The notes beneath the pieces are model-generated. The model did no database searches. It worked only from the letters and a program-made list of their open reading frames with translations, and was not told where the DNA came from. A DNA stretch of 64,000 bases from Colwellia sp. (GTDB lineage: Bacteria; Pseudomonadota; Gammaproteobacteria; Enterobacterales; Alteromonadaceae). Numbering within the stretch: position 1 is the first letter of the stretch; each line of letters opens with the position of its first letter. Below, piece after piece: positions 45,601 to 54,301 of this stretch. Position numbers and translations under genes: made by a program. Location of the stretch: contig JABSOX010000022.1 in the NCBI GenBank assembly GCA_013215655.1, forward strand, positions 1 to 64,000, written 5' to 3'.

Positions 45601-46671
45601 GTGCGATCGTTATATCAACTTATTTTATCTGCTATTTTACTGTTTTCGATAGATGTTAAAGCGCTAGATAATGAACAAAAAAATAAGCTATCTACTAGCC
45701 TTAAAGAAATTAAGTTACGCTATAAGATTCCTGCAATGGCTGTAGCTATTATTGAACATGGTGATATTTCTTATACCAAAGGTTTTGGATATGTTGAACA
45801 CCAAAAAAATGCATTAGTTAATGAGCATACTTTATTTAGAGTTGCTTCAATTTCCAAATTATTCACCGCCCAAGCGGTCATGCAATTGGTTGAAAAGAAT
45901 AAAATATCACTCGAAGACAAAATCGAAAAATACCTGTCAATATTTGCTAATAGTGATATTACTATTCGCCAGTTATTAACTCACTCATCGGGTTTGAAAG
46001 ATGAAATCAAACCTATACCATCCGAAAAAACTAGAACAATAAATGACTATTTATTGGCCATCAGTGGCACATTATCAACTGAAGTGGAGGATGCGTCGAC
46101 CCGAGCATATCAATTTGAATACAGCGATACGGGCTTTAACGTTTTAGGGGCCATCATTAGCTTGATATCAGGGATAGAATATCAAGAATATATAAATAAA
46201 CATATTTTGCAGCCTAGTAAAATGCTCCGAAGTGGCTTCTTTACTCACGAAAAAGGAGTGAAGAGCGAAGCTGAACCCACTTACCATGGCAGTATTTTAA
46301 AGGTGGTAGACCAGCGACCTTACGATCATTCGTTTCAGCCAAGTGAAGGTCTAGTATCAAGTGTTTATGATTTAAGTCAGTGGCTTATATTAACAATGAA
46401 TAATGATCCCCTTTTGTTAAATACAAAAAGTTATCAACAAATGTTAATACCTGAAATTAGAACATCGTGGGGAGAAATATATATGGGTTTAGGTTGGCAG
46501 GTATATCAAAAAGAGGGCATACAAGTTGCTAGACATCCCGGAAGTATTCGAGGGTATAAGTCATTATTACTGAGCTATCCGACATCCAATAGCGCAATAA
46601 TTATTTTAACTAATGCTAGTGATGCTCCTCGCTGGGAAATTGCCAAGTTGCTCAATAAATATTTGAATTAG
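45601..46671 (+). CDS. Secreted serine hydrolase of the class C beta-lactamase/PBP4* type
   Basis: 356 aa. Signal peptide ending near DVKALDN. SxxK motif Ser83-Ile-Ser-Lys86 in RVASISKLF, second motif Tyr174-Ser-Asp (YSDTGFNVLGAI), and HPGSIRGYKS near the C-terminus in place of KTG. GTG start with AAAGGGGAC upstream. Such proteins are usually peptidases or esterases rather than resistance enzymes. Single gene. Confidence 0.92.
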   Translation: MRSLYQLILSAILLFSIDVKALDNEQKNKLSTSLKEIKLRYKIPAMAVAIIEHGDISYTKGFGYVEHQKNALVNEHTLFRVASISKLFTAQAVMQLVEKNKISLEDKIEKYLSIFANSDITIRQLLTHSSGLKDEIKPIPSEKTRTINDYLLAISGTLSTEVEDASTRAYQFEYSDTGFNVLGAIISLISGIEYQEYINKHILQPSKMLRSGFFTHEKGVKSEAEPTYHGSILKVVDQRPYDHSFQPSEGLVSSVYDLSQWLILTMNNDPLLLNTKSYQQMLIPEIRTSWGEIYMGLGWQVYQKEGIQVARHPGSIRGYKSLLLSYPTSNSAIIILTNASDAPRWEIAKLLNKYLN

Positions 46672-47032
46672 ATATGAAGCAGCTAAATGTTTAAAGGAAA
46701 TAATGGGGAGGAACCTACACCTCCCAATATTCCCGCGTCATATCAACCATTGAAGCAGAGCCTAAATCAGTTCCCTTCATACCGTTTGTAAAGCAGCGTC
46801 GATTTTTTTCGTTTACACCTAAAGTGCCAATTGTCAGTAATAATACGGCAGCTCAAGTTCAGAAAGTTCCTGAACCCACTAGCTTTCCTTATTTGGCGTC
46901 GCTATAGCTAGTTTGGGGCATCGTCGAATTAAAAAATATAGAAAATACTAATCCAAGCTAATGTTGGTTTAGCTAAAATACTTTTTCTTTAAAAGCCCCT
47001 TATTGCTTTCAAAATAATAAGGCGTGCTTAAA
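46672..47032. other. Spacer with a hairpin and a possible minus-strand gene relic
   Basis: GGGGAGG...CCTCCC hairpin at about 46702-46724 follows the serine hydrolase. On the minus strand a frame ending at a TAG near 46714 reads AAVLLLTIGTLGVNEKNRR, then TNGMKGTDLGSASMVDM, but with no start and a TGA just before it; it could be a gene remnant. CCTTATT...AATAAGG near 46997 is a weak terminator for the minus-strand EamA gene. Confidence 0.35.
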
Positions 47033-47947
47033 TCATTGTTTGCTCTCAATTATTGATGCCATCATTCCTTTACTCGATTGAAAAATCTTCATTAGCCACT
47101 TTTCAGCCAATATAATAACTAAACCTAAAGTAATGACCAAAAACGCAATGGCTTTTGTTGCACCAAATATTTCACCATGAAAAGCCACGGAACCGATAAA
47201 ACCAAATATAGGTATAAGTAAAGTTAGTGGCGCTATTGTTGATATAGGATAAAGCACTGTTAGTCTGTTCCATAACCAATAGCCCAATAGCGTTACCGGG
47301 TAGGCCTGAAATATTGCTGAAAATAACCCTAATACACTGACATTGTTCACTACATCTTGAAATCCAGATACACCGTGAATGAAATACGATAAGGCAAACA
47401 GTGGAATAGGTGCAAAGATGCACGACCAAACTACAAAAGCGAACATTTCAGGAATGGTCGTTTTCTTTACGATCAATCCAACTAAACTTAAACTGATCGC
47501 GGCAATAAAAGCGAATAACAAACCTAGTGTAGTCACTGAGCCATCGGTAATTTTAAAAATTAGAGCTAAACCGATAACGGAAACAAGTAGGCCAATAATT
47601 TTGGCAGGGGATAATGCTTCTCGTAAAAAGATAACACCAAAAAGTACACTGATATAGGCACTTACTTCTAATACTAAACTTGCCATGCCTGCAGATAAAC
47701 CGGCATGAATGGAAAGTGTCATCATGCCCCAAACACCGACACCAAATAGTATGCCGTAAGTTGCCAATATAGACCAAGATACTTTGGGCTTTGGGATGAA
47801 TAAAATGGCAGGCAGTGCGGCAAAGGAAAATCGTAGCCCGGTTAGAATAAGTGGATCCATTTCGTTAACGCCCAACTTTATTACCGAAAAATTTAATCCC
47901 CAAACGGTAACGACCCCAAGGGCAATGAGTAAGTGTATTAGTTTCAT
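47033..47947 (-). CDS. EamA/DMT-family transporter
   Basis: 304 aa, ten membrane helices in two EamA repeats. The family start MKLIHLLIALGVVTVWGLNF then LGVNEMDPLILTGLRFSFAA; second repeat VSVLGLFSAIFQAYPVTLLG and STIAPLTLLIPIFG. Exports amino acids or small metabolites. Open frame extends upstream to 48103 but only to a TTG, inside the divergent regulator, so the ATG at 47947 is chosen. Divergent from the MocR regulator 96 bases away. Confidence 0.93.
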   Translation of the reverse strand: MKLIHLLIALGVVTVWGLNFSVIKLGVNEMDPLILTGLRFSFAALPAILFIPKPKVSWSILATYGILFGVGVWGMMTLSIHAGLSAGMASLVLEVSAYISVLFGVIFLREALSPAKIIGLLVSVIGLALIFKITDGSVTTLGLLFAFIAAISLSLVGLIVKKTTIPEMFAFVVWSCIFAPIPLFALSYFIHGVSGFQDVVNNVSVLGLFSAIFQAYPVTLLGYWLWNRLTVLYPISTIAPLTLLIPIFGFIGSVAFHGEIFGATKAIAFLVITLGLVIILAEKWLMKIFQSSKGMMASIIESKQ

Positions 47948-48043
47948 GGTTTCATCGAGCTCTTTTGTAAATTGATTTTGACTATTATGAATAACTGATA
48001 AATAATAAACAGATTCAATAATTAAAAATAAAAAGAGTACAAT

Positions 48044-49498
48044 TTGGTTGCTAAATATATTCAACTTGCTGAAAATGTGATTGCTGATATTGAAAGTGAG
48101 CAACTTAAACTCGCTCAGCGTATGCCATCGGTGCGTAAATTTTCAAGCTTATATAATGTCAGTATTACCACGGCGCTTAATTGTTATCAGCGACTAGAAG
48201 AACTTGGTTGGCTCTTCGCCAAACCACAATCAGGTTTTTTTGTTACTCAGCCATTAGGTAAGATTATTTCTCCTCAGTTTCCAAGTTTTAAGTCGGCAAT
48301 CAGTGCGCCAAAAACCTTTAAACAAAGTAATGTTGCTATCAATAGCCCGTTTTATGTTTCACAGTTTGCTCCACAGTTGTTATCGACAAAAGCAATAGCA
48401 AGCTGTTTCCGTCGAAGCCATAAAGAAAATCAGCACTTAGCTAATTTATATCCTGATCCCCAAGGAAAAAAAGACTTACGAACGGTGTTAGCAAAGCACT
48501 TTTCTGAGCAATACTTTAATATTTCTGCGGAAAATTTAGTGGTAACCAATGGTTGCATTGATGCAATAAAGACAGCGATAGAGGTGACGACACAGATTGG
48601 TGATACCGTCGCCATATCTTCCCCCTGTTTTATTGGTTTAATAGATTTACTTGCCAATATGGGACGGATGACAATTGAAATTCCTTTTCATCAGGCGCAA
48701 CTTGATTTAGAGCAACTAGAAAAACACATGTTTGATGGCCAAATAGATGCGTGTTTATTTAGTGCTAATCATATTAACCCACAAGGAAACTGTTTAAGCT
48801 CAGCGCAAAAACAAGCGTTGGTAAATTTAGCTGAACGTTATGAAGTTCCTATCATTGAAGATGATGTTTATCTTGAACTTAACTATACCAATACCACACC
48901 TTTACCTATTAAACATTGGGATAAATCAGGTTGGGTATTATGGTGTAATTCGATATCAAAAACACTAGGACCCGGTTATCGATTAGGTTGGTGTGAACCG
49001 GGGCGATATTTAAAAAAATACCTGGAGCACAGAGCTATCCAAACTTTTGGTATTAATATTTTTGTACAGAGTGCCATTTTAGAGTTTTTCTATTCAGGGC
49101 AGTACATCAAGCACTTAAGAAAACTAAGACTAACCATTAACCAACAGATGCTTAGTTATTATCAGTTATTAAAAGATAAATTACCAAAAAATACTCGGAT
49201 TAGTACGCCACACGGTGGATTGGTGATGTGGATTCAAATTCCTGATCTTGATAGTGATAAATTACTTATTAAAGCAATCAAGCATGATATTTATTTTAGG
49301 GTAGGTAGTGAATTTAGCACTATCGGTTTATATAGAGATTGTTTTCGTATTAACTTTGGCTGGCCAATTCAACATAAGTCATTAATAGATAATATTGAAG
49401 AAATAGACGGTGCTATACGCCGGTATCAGCAGTTGTTAACCTTATGTCAGTTAGTTAAAGTTCAATTAGAGGATAAAAAATCAAATTTAAAAGGCTGA
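48044..49498 (+). CDS. MocR/PdxR-type GntR regulator with aminotransferase domain
   Basis: 484 aa. N-terminal winged helix QRMPSVRKFSSLYNVSITTA then RLEELGWLFAKPQSGFFV; from about residue 105 a fold-type I aminotransferase-like domain with NLYPDPQGKKDLR, VVTNGCIDAIKTAI, IIEDDVYLEL and the PLP Lys in CNSISKTLGPGYRLGW. Starts at TTG with AAAGAG eight bases upstream. MocR proteins sense PLP or amino compounds. Divergent from the EamA exporter, its likely target. Confidence 0.92.
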   Translation: MVAKYIQLAENVIADIESEQLKLAQRMPSVRKFSSLYNVSITTALNCYQRLEELGWLFAKPQSGFFVTQPLGKIISPQFPSFKSAISAPKTFKQSNVAINSPFYVSQFAPQLLSTKAIASCFRRSHKENQHLANLYPDPQGKKDLRTVLAKHFSEQYFNISAENLVVTNGCIDAIKTAIEVTTQIGDTVAISSPCFIGLIDLLANMGRMTIEIPFHQAQLDLEQLEKHMFDGQIDACLFSANHINPQGNCLSSAQKQALVNLAERYEVPIIEDDVYLELNYTNTTPLPIKHWDKSGWVLWCNSISKTLGPGYRLGWCEPGRYLKKYLEHRAIQTFGINIFVQSAILEFFYSGQYIKHLRKLRLTINQQMLSYYQLLKDKLPKNTRISTPHGGLVMWIQIPDLDSDKLLIKAIKHDIYFRVGSEFSTIGLYRDCFRINFGWPIQHKSLIDNIEEIDGAIRRYQQLLTLCQLVKVQLEDKKSNLKG

Positions 49499-49690
49499 AT
49501 GTTCACCTTCAAACAATGATTTTTGTTGTTGTAAAGCGTTGAACAAAAAGTCACGACAACATAGTACTCGCGCGGTATTACGTAAATCTATTTGGCTCAA
49601 TACCCCATATCTCCCAGTTTGATCTTGGCATATCATTTAAATTTTTTAGTAGAAGGCGTTGGAGAGTATATTCTCTAAATAAAGTAACGA

Positions 49691-49729
49691 TTATGTTTCA
49701 GTAGTCATTTTAAGACGACTGAAACATAA
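49691..49729. repeat. Long inverted repeat between convergent genes
   Basis: TTATGTTTCAGTAGTC (49691-49706) pairs with GACGACTGAAACATAA (49714-49729), 15 of 16 bases, around a 7-base AT loop. It lies 17 bases past the FG-GAP protein stop but has no T-run on either strand, so it is not a standard terminator. The rest of 49499-49745 has no gene. Confidence 0.55.
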
Positions 49730-49745
49730 CGTCGTCGTGATTTAC

Positions 49746-51281
49746 TTAAATTGATAATAAAATTCTAAAAACATTCTTAAGTTTATCGTCATCTTGACGA
49801 CCATATTTGATCAATAAATCATCTTTGCCATCACCGTTTAAATCATCGCTGATCAACATACTGCCTTGTTTAGGTAAAGTGACTTTGTATTTAAGCGCTC
49901 TTTTAGAAAATAGTTTTTTACCCTTAGTACCATAATAAACTTTAAGTGCGTCATCGCCGTCAGAAAGGACTAAATCTTGTCGTTTATCACCATTAATATC
50001 AGCTAATTTAACTACTGGGCTACCACTGGTACCTGAACTAATACTAAAGCTTAATTCTACTTCTTTTGCTACTTTTAAATCTTTAGTGAAATTATCGTTT
50101 TCATCCATTTTAAAAACATAAACATCTTGATCAATACTACCGGAAAGTAATGCACCAATAATTTGTGATAAGCCAATGTCAAAGCCGGCGAGCATTACTT
50201 CTAACTTATCATCGTTATCAATATCGATAAACTCTAAACCAGTTAATGTCCCCTCTGCTTTTATTGTACTGTTGGGCTCATCGGCAAAGGTTAGTTGACC
50301 ATCAACATTTTTTCCTAAATAGACTTCATAGTCATTAACACGATCAAGTAAACCTGAACTTTGCGTAAAACGAACCACCATATCGGTAATATTGTCATTG
50401 TTGATGTCTTTCACTTGCTCTACTTTTTTATAGACAAGCTGGCTTTGATCGATATTTTCACCATCGGCACTAGGTTTATTCCACCATTCAATGCCACTGA
50501 TCAACTCGTTGAGCTTAATCTGTTGAGCTTGCTGAGAAAAAATTCCTTGCTCGTCTTGTAAATAGTACTCAAATTCCCCTTCGCCAACGACAATAACATC
50601 GCGGCGTTGATCAAAATTAATATCACTAAAATACAGTTTTGTTCTGGTATAACGAGCAGAGTCAGCAGAAAGGTCTATTTGAGGTTTAATGGGTAAAGAC
50701 TGTTGTAACATAGAACCATTAGATTGCGCCGTTAATATATTAACTTGGTTAAAATCAGGTATGACTATATCGTCGAGTTGATCGTTATTTAGATCGTGAA
50801 GAAAATCGCCTTTGGCAAGGTACTGTTCACTATCACCTACAGCGAATGAATTAACCGTAGTAACCTTAGCAAATTTATTGTCAGTATTTTTAGCTAAGGC
50901 ATCATATTGATAAAGATACTTACTAGAAAGAAAATATAATGTTTGTTTCATATTTTCGTAACTTTCAGTTATATCAAAAGAATAAAGATCTTTGGGCATG
51001 ACTTGTCGGTCAGATTCCGCATATGATTTAGTTTCTTCATCGTAACTATAAATTATCAACCAGCGGGTTTCATTGTCATCAACTGAAAAAGTAACAATTT
51101 CTTTACCGTTTATGGGTAATAAGTCAATCAACATGATCGGATGAGTCAGTTTAAAAGGCACTTCAATTTGTGATTCATTAAATTTTAGCTTTGAGGATTT
51201 TTTAGCAAGAGCCGGTTGGCTCAATAACATTGAGGTTAGAAATGTCGATAATATAACGGCTGTTTTTACTTTTATGCTCAT
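49746..51281 (-). CDS. Secreted FG-GAP/VCBS-repeat-like protein
   Basis: 511 aa. Signal peptide to about LSQPALAKKSS, then repeats of the FG-GAP kind with Ca-binding-like DINGDKRQDLVL, DLNGDGKDDLLIKY, DLNNDQLDDIVIPD, DINFDQRRDVIVVG and DINNDNITDMVVRF, consistent with a beta-propeller of about seven blades. Exported, probably periplasmic or surface; binding partner unknown. ATG at 51281 gives a clean signal peptide; the TTG at 51311 was not used. Single gene. Confidence 0.85.
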   Translation of the reverse strand: MSIKVKTAVILSTFLTSMLLSQPALAKKSSKLKFNESQIEVPFKLTHPIMLIDLLPINGKEIVTFSVDDNETRWLIIYSYDEETKSYAESDRQVMPKDLYSFDITESYENMKQTLYFLSSKYLYQYDALAKNTDNKFAKVTTVNSFAVGDSEQYLAKGDFLHDLNNDQLDDIVIPDFNQVNILTAQSNGSMLQQSLPIKPQIDLSADSARYTRTKLYFSDINFDQRRDVIVVGEGEFEYYLQDEQGIFSQQAQQIKLNELISGIEWWNKPSADGENIDQSQLVYKKVEQVKDINNDNITDMVVRFTQSSGLLDRVNDYEVYLGKNVDGQLTFADEPNSTIKAEGTLTGLEFIDIDNDDKLEVMLAGFDIGLSQIIGALLSGSIDQDVYVFKMDENDNFTKDLKVAKEVELSFSISSGTSGSPVVKLADINGDKRQDLVLSDGDDALKVYYGTKGKKLFSKRALKYKVTLPKQGSMLISDDLNGDGKDDLLIKYGRQDDDKLKNVFRILLSI

Positions 51282-51469
51282 GAATGACCCGAATTGTAGA
51301 TATAGTGACAATTGTCAAAAAATATAACACGGCTGAACAATCTAATACGTAATTTAGTGTTTTTCAATTGTAATAAAGTGTACGCTTATTAATTTTTGTT
51401 AGGTAACTCCTATCTTACAATTTATAAACATCTTTAATTATACATCTGTGCTTAAATAGCATCAGTCTT

Positions 51470-52894
51470 ATGATTGATTTAGTTGTTATGTTAAAACGTT
51501 TATTTCGTATTAGTCTTTTTTTTATTGTTGGTCTCGCTTTTTCTAGTTGCTCTTCAATGCAGTTTCAGGATTTATTTTCTGGTTACGCACAGCAAATGAA
51601 AGAAGTTCGTCAAGCACAAAAAACAGGTGATTTCACTAAGGCACAAGCATTAATCACCAATAGACAAAAAGGCGATAATAATTACGCATTATCTATGCTT
51701 GAACGAGCTCGTTTACAATATTTATTAAATGATTGGCAAAAGAGCCAACATGATTTTTCTTTAGTTTATAAAACGTTAGAGGAAGAGCGAGCAAAAGCTA
51801 AGATACAATTAAGTAAAGGTCTTAAGCAAGTTGGCGCTGTATTTAGTAATGACAATGCCATTGCCTATGAAATTCCGGCTTATGAGCAAAGCATGATGCA
51901 TTCGTATCAAGCTCTGAACTACTTAAATTTAGGTGATTTGCAAGGAGCTTTGGTTGAAATTCGACGAGCTAACTTAGTGCAGGAACAAGCATTAAGAGCC
52001 AACCAAAACTCAATTGATGAAGCAGAGTTAGACTTTAATCATATCGCCCTACAAAATACTTATCCATCAATGGATTTGATGATTGGTGATTTAAAAAACG
52101 GTTTTCAAAACGCTTATACTTTTTATTTATCGGGCATAATGTATGAAGCTGCAGGGCAAGCTAATGATGCTTATATTGATTATAAAAAAGCGTTAGAAAT
52201 ATATCCTAATAACCTTTATCTTCAACAAGATGTCTTACGATTAGCTACAAAGTTAGGCATGGTTGATGATTTAGAACATTTCACTAAGTTATATGGGCAA
52301 CTGAAAGAAACAGAAACAAAAGATATTGGTCAAGTGGTGTTTTTGATAGAGCAGGGCATTATTAACGCCAAAGATGATTTGTCGGTACATTTACCAATAT
52401 TTTATTATTATGATGATGCACGATATTTTAACTTTTCGTTACCTGTGTATCGTGATGATACTTACGACTTTCAACAAGCTAAGTTAACACTTAATCATAT
52501 CGAATATCAGGCACAAGAAATTGTTAAATTTCAGTCATTAGCTTCAAAACATTTAAGCGATATGTTGCCTGGACTTGTAGCAAGGCAAGCCGTTAGAGTT
52601 ATCGCCAAAGAGCAATTACGTAAACAAATAAGCAAAGATGGTGGAGATATCGCTAATATCATCGCTAACTTATACAATATTGCCTCAGAACAGGCCGATA
52701 CTCGCAGTTGGTTAACATTGCCAAACAATATGCAAATTATGAGATTGACTCTAGCCACTGGCAAACAAGATCTTAGTTTAACTGTTTCCGGACAAACTCA
52801 GGAAATAAATATTGAAGTTAATAAGAACAGGTTAACCTTGGTGAATGTGAGCGCTGTCGGGGGTGTTTTAAATTACCATATTAATGAATTATAA
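51470..52894 (+). CDS. COG3014-type TPR-like lipoprotein
   Basis: 474 aa. Signal with lipobox AFSSC; the second Met (51488) would give a tidier signal peptide. Helical repeat segments include ALVEIRRANLVQEQALRANQ and the TPR-like ANDAYIDYKKALEIYPNNLY; the C-terminal part has RVIAKEQLRKQISKDGGDIA and a beta-rich end. Matches the uncharacterised COG3014 lipoproteins. First gene of an operon with an LpoB-like protein and a glycine-zipper protein. By association it may serve the cell wall or outer membrane. Confidence 0.82.
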   Translation: MIDLVVMLKRLFRISLFFIVGLAFSSCSSMQFQDLFSGYAQQMKEVRQAQKTGDFTKAQALITNRQKGDNNYALSMLERARLQYLLNDWQKSQHDFSLVYKTLEEERAKAKIQLSKGLKQVGAVFSNDNAIAYEIPAYEQSMMHSYQALNYLNLGDLQGALVEIRRANLVQEQALRANQNSIDEAELDFNHIALQNTYPSMDLMIGDLKNGFQNAYTFYLSGIMYEAAGQANDAYIDYKKALEIYPNNLYLQQDVLRLATKLGMVDDLEHFTKLYGQLKETETKDIGQVVFLIEQGIINAKDDLSVHLPIFYYYDDARYFNFSLPVYRDDTYDFQQAKLTLNHIEYQAQEIVKFQSLASKHLSDMLPGLVARQAVRVIAKEQLRKQISKDGGDIANIIANLYNIASEQADTRSWLTLPNNMQIMRLTLATGKQDLSLTVSGQTQEINIEVNKNRLTLVNVSAVGGVLNYHINEL

Positions 52895-52971
52895 AAGTCT
52901 TTTAGTGATTAAAAGGTATGTAGTAAAACATAAATTAATGTTAAGAATTTTTGAAAAGAAGGAAAGTAGTT

Positions 52972-53574
52972 ATGAATAAATCAATGATGTATGCCGTAGT
53001 TGGGTTTGTGGCAATTATGGCCACAGGTTGTGCAAATAAAGCTGTGGTTCGTTATGGCGATGCAAATGCTGTTGAAACGGTTGATACAAATTTTGGTTCA
53101 ACTGATCTGCAACGAGTCGCAAAACAAATGGCTAATTCATTAGTATTGTCTCCAGTTGTGGGCACTTTAACCGCTAATAGTCGTCCGATAATTTTTGTTG
53201 AACGTATTAAAAATAAAACCAGTGAACATATAGATACTGAATCTATCACTGATTCTATTTCTACTAAGTTACTACAATCAGGTAAATTTCGCTTTGTTGA
53301 TATGACCAGAGTTGAGGCCGCTCGTGAGCAGTTAGAATTTCAGCATGGTGGCGGTATGGTTGATCCTAACACTGTAATTAAATTTGGTCGCCAAATAGGT
53401 GCTCAATACATGCTTTATGGCAACTTATCGAGCATTGTAAAATCAAACATTGATAAGACCGACGTTTATTATAAATTTACGATGCGTTTGATGGACTTAG
53501 AAAGCGGTTTAGTTGAATGGGCCGATGAAACTGAAATACGCAAAACCAAATCAAAAGAAAATATTGGTTGGTAG
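52972..53574 (+). CDS. LpoB-like penicillin-binding-protein activator lipoprotein
   Basis: 200 aa. Lipobox IMATGC (Cys20). LpoB-type core: VGTLTANSRPIIFVERIKNK, HIDTESITDSISTKLLQSGK, FRFVDMTRVEAAREQLE, and GAQYMLYGNLSSI. LpoB reaches through the peptidoglycan to stimulate PBP1b. This protein has a short linker compared with E. coli LpoB. AAGGAA decides the ATG at 52972. Gap to the preceding gene 77 bases. Confidence 0.9.
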   Translation: MNKSMMYAVVGFVAIMATGCANKAVVRYGDANAVETVDTNFGSTDLQRVAKQMANSLVLSPVVGTLTANSRPIIFVERIKNKTSEHIDTESITDSISTKLLQSGKFRFVDMTRVEAAREQLEFQHGGGMVDPNTVIKFGRQIGAQYMLYGNLSSIVKSNIDKTDVYYKFTMRLMDLESGLVEWADETEIRKTKSKENIGW

Positions 53575-53643
53575 TTGTTGTTAAGCTACATAGTTATATA
53601 ACTTTGTGGCACTGTATTTTCTATATTACAGGAGAGTTTTTCG

Positions 53644-54114
53644 ATGAGAATTTTAATTGTTTGTTGTTTACTTTGCGCTGTATTTATACCACCAGTGTTT
53701 GCAGATTATGATCGAAATAAAGCTGTTGCTGTCGAAAGAGTATTGTTTGGACAAGTACTGTCAGTGCGCAATATTACCGAGCAGGAATTAATTGAAGATC
53801 AACAAAATGGGTGGTCGATTTTTGGTGGTGCGCTTATCGGTGGTGTTATTGGTAACCAATTTGGCCACGGTCATGGTCGCGACTTAGCGACTATTTTAGG
53901 CGCTATTATTGGCGGTTCAATTGCCGGTGACAATAATCAACAAAAGTCACGTGTTGTTACGTTGCGTTTAGTTGAATTAATGATTAAAACGGAACAAGGA
54001 CAAGAATACATGGTTGTACAAGATTTTGATGCAGATATGGTTTTTAACGCCTCAGATGAGGTGCGTATGGTTTACCTCGCTAATGGTTTTGTGCGTATAG
54101 ATAAACAAAAGTAA
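53644..54114 (+). CDS. Glycine-zipper 2TM (SlyB/17-kDa-like) periplasmic protein
   Basis: 156 aa. Signal peptide to about PPVFADYD; no lipobox. Glycine zipper WSIFGGALIGGVIGNQFGHG and DLATILGAIIGGSIAGDNNQ form two short hairpin helices typical of the Rick_17kDa_Anti fold; a beta-rich C-end follows (VTLRLVELMIKTEQGQEYMV). Likely outer-membrane associated. AGGAGAG upstream. Last gene of the COG3014-LpoB operon. Confidence 0.88.
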   Translation: MRILIVCCLLCAVFIPPVFADYDRNKAVAVERVLFGQVLSVRNITEQELIEDQQNGWSIFGGALIGGVIGNQFGHGHGRDLATILGAIIGGSIAGDNNQQKSRVVTLRLVELMIKTEQGQEYMVVQDFDADMVFNASDEVRMVYLANGFVRIDKQK

Positions 54115-54176
54115 AAAGTAAAAAGTTAAATGATAAGAGAAAAGCCTGAAAAGTGCTTGGGCTATTAAATCAAACG

Positions 54177-54216
54177 GTGGCTATTTGAGAGATTAAATAG
54201 CCACTTTTATTTTTTG
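54177..54216 (+). terminator. Terminator after the LpoB operon
   Basis: GTGGCTATTT pairs with AAATAGCCAC around GAGAGATT, followed by TTTTATTTTTTG. Strong Rho-independent terminator. Confidence 0.9.
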
Positions 54217-54227
54217 CCCTTATTTAA

Positions 54228-54298
54228 TATACCCAAGTGATCTCAAGATGCAGCTCTCAGATGTCCTGAAATGTGCACCTTGAAGTTTCTTGGGTATA
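54228..54298. mobile_element. Short TATACCC-ended palindromic element (copy 3, core-less)
   Basis: TATACCCAAGTGATCTCAAG... and ...CTTGAAGTTTCTTGGGTATA are inverted ends of the same kind as copies 1 and 2, but only 71 bp in total, so the interior is missing. It lies between the terminator and the stop of the converging M48 gene and can fold into one long hairpin. Confidence 0.7.
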
Positions 54299-54301
54299 TC
54301 T

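Noticed and set aside
45601-46671. Antibiotic-resistance beta-lactamase
   Set aside because: The third motif is HxG type and the Tyr motif is YSD, as in housekeeping esterase or peptidase members; no evidence for resistance.
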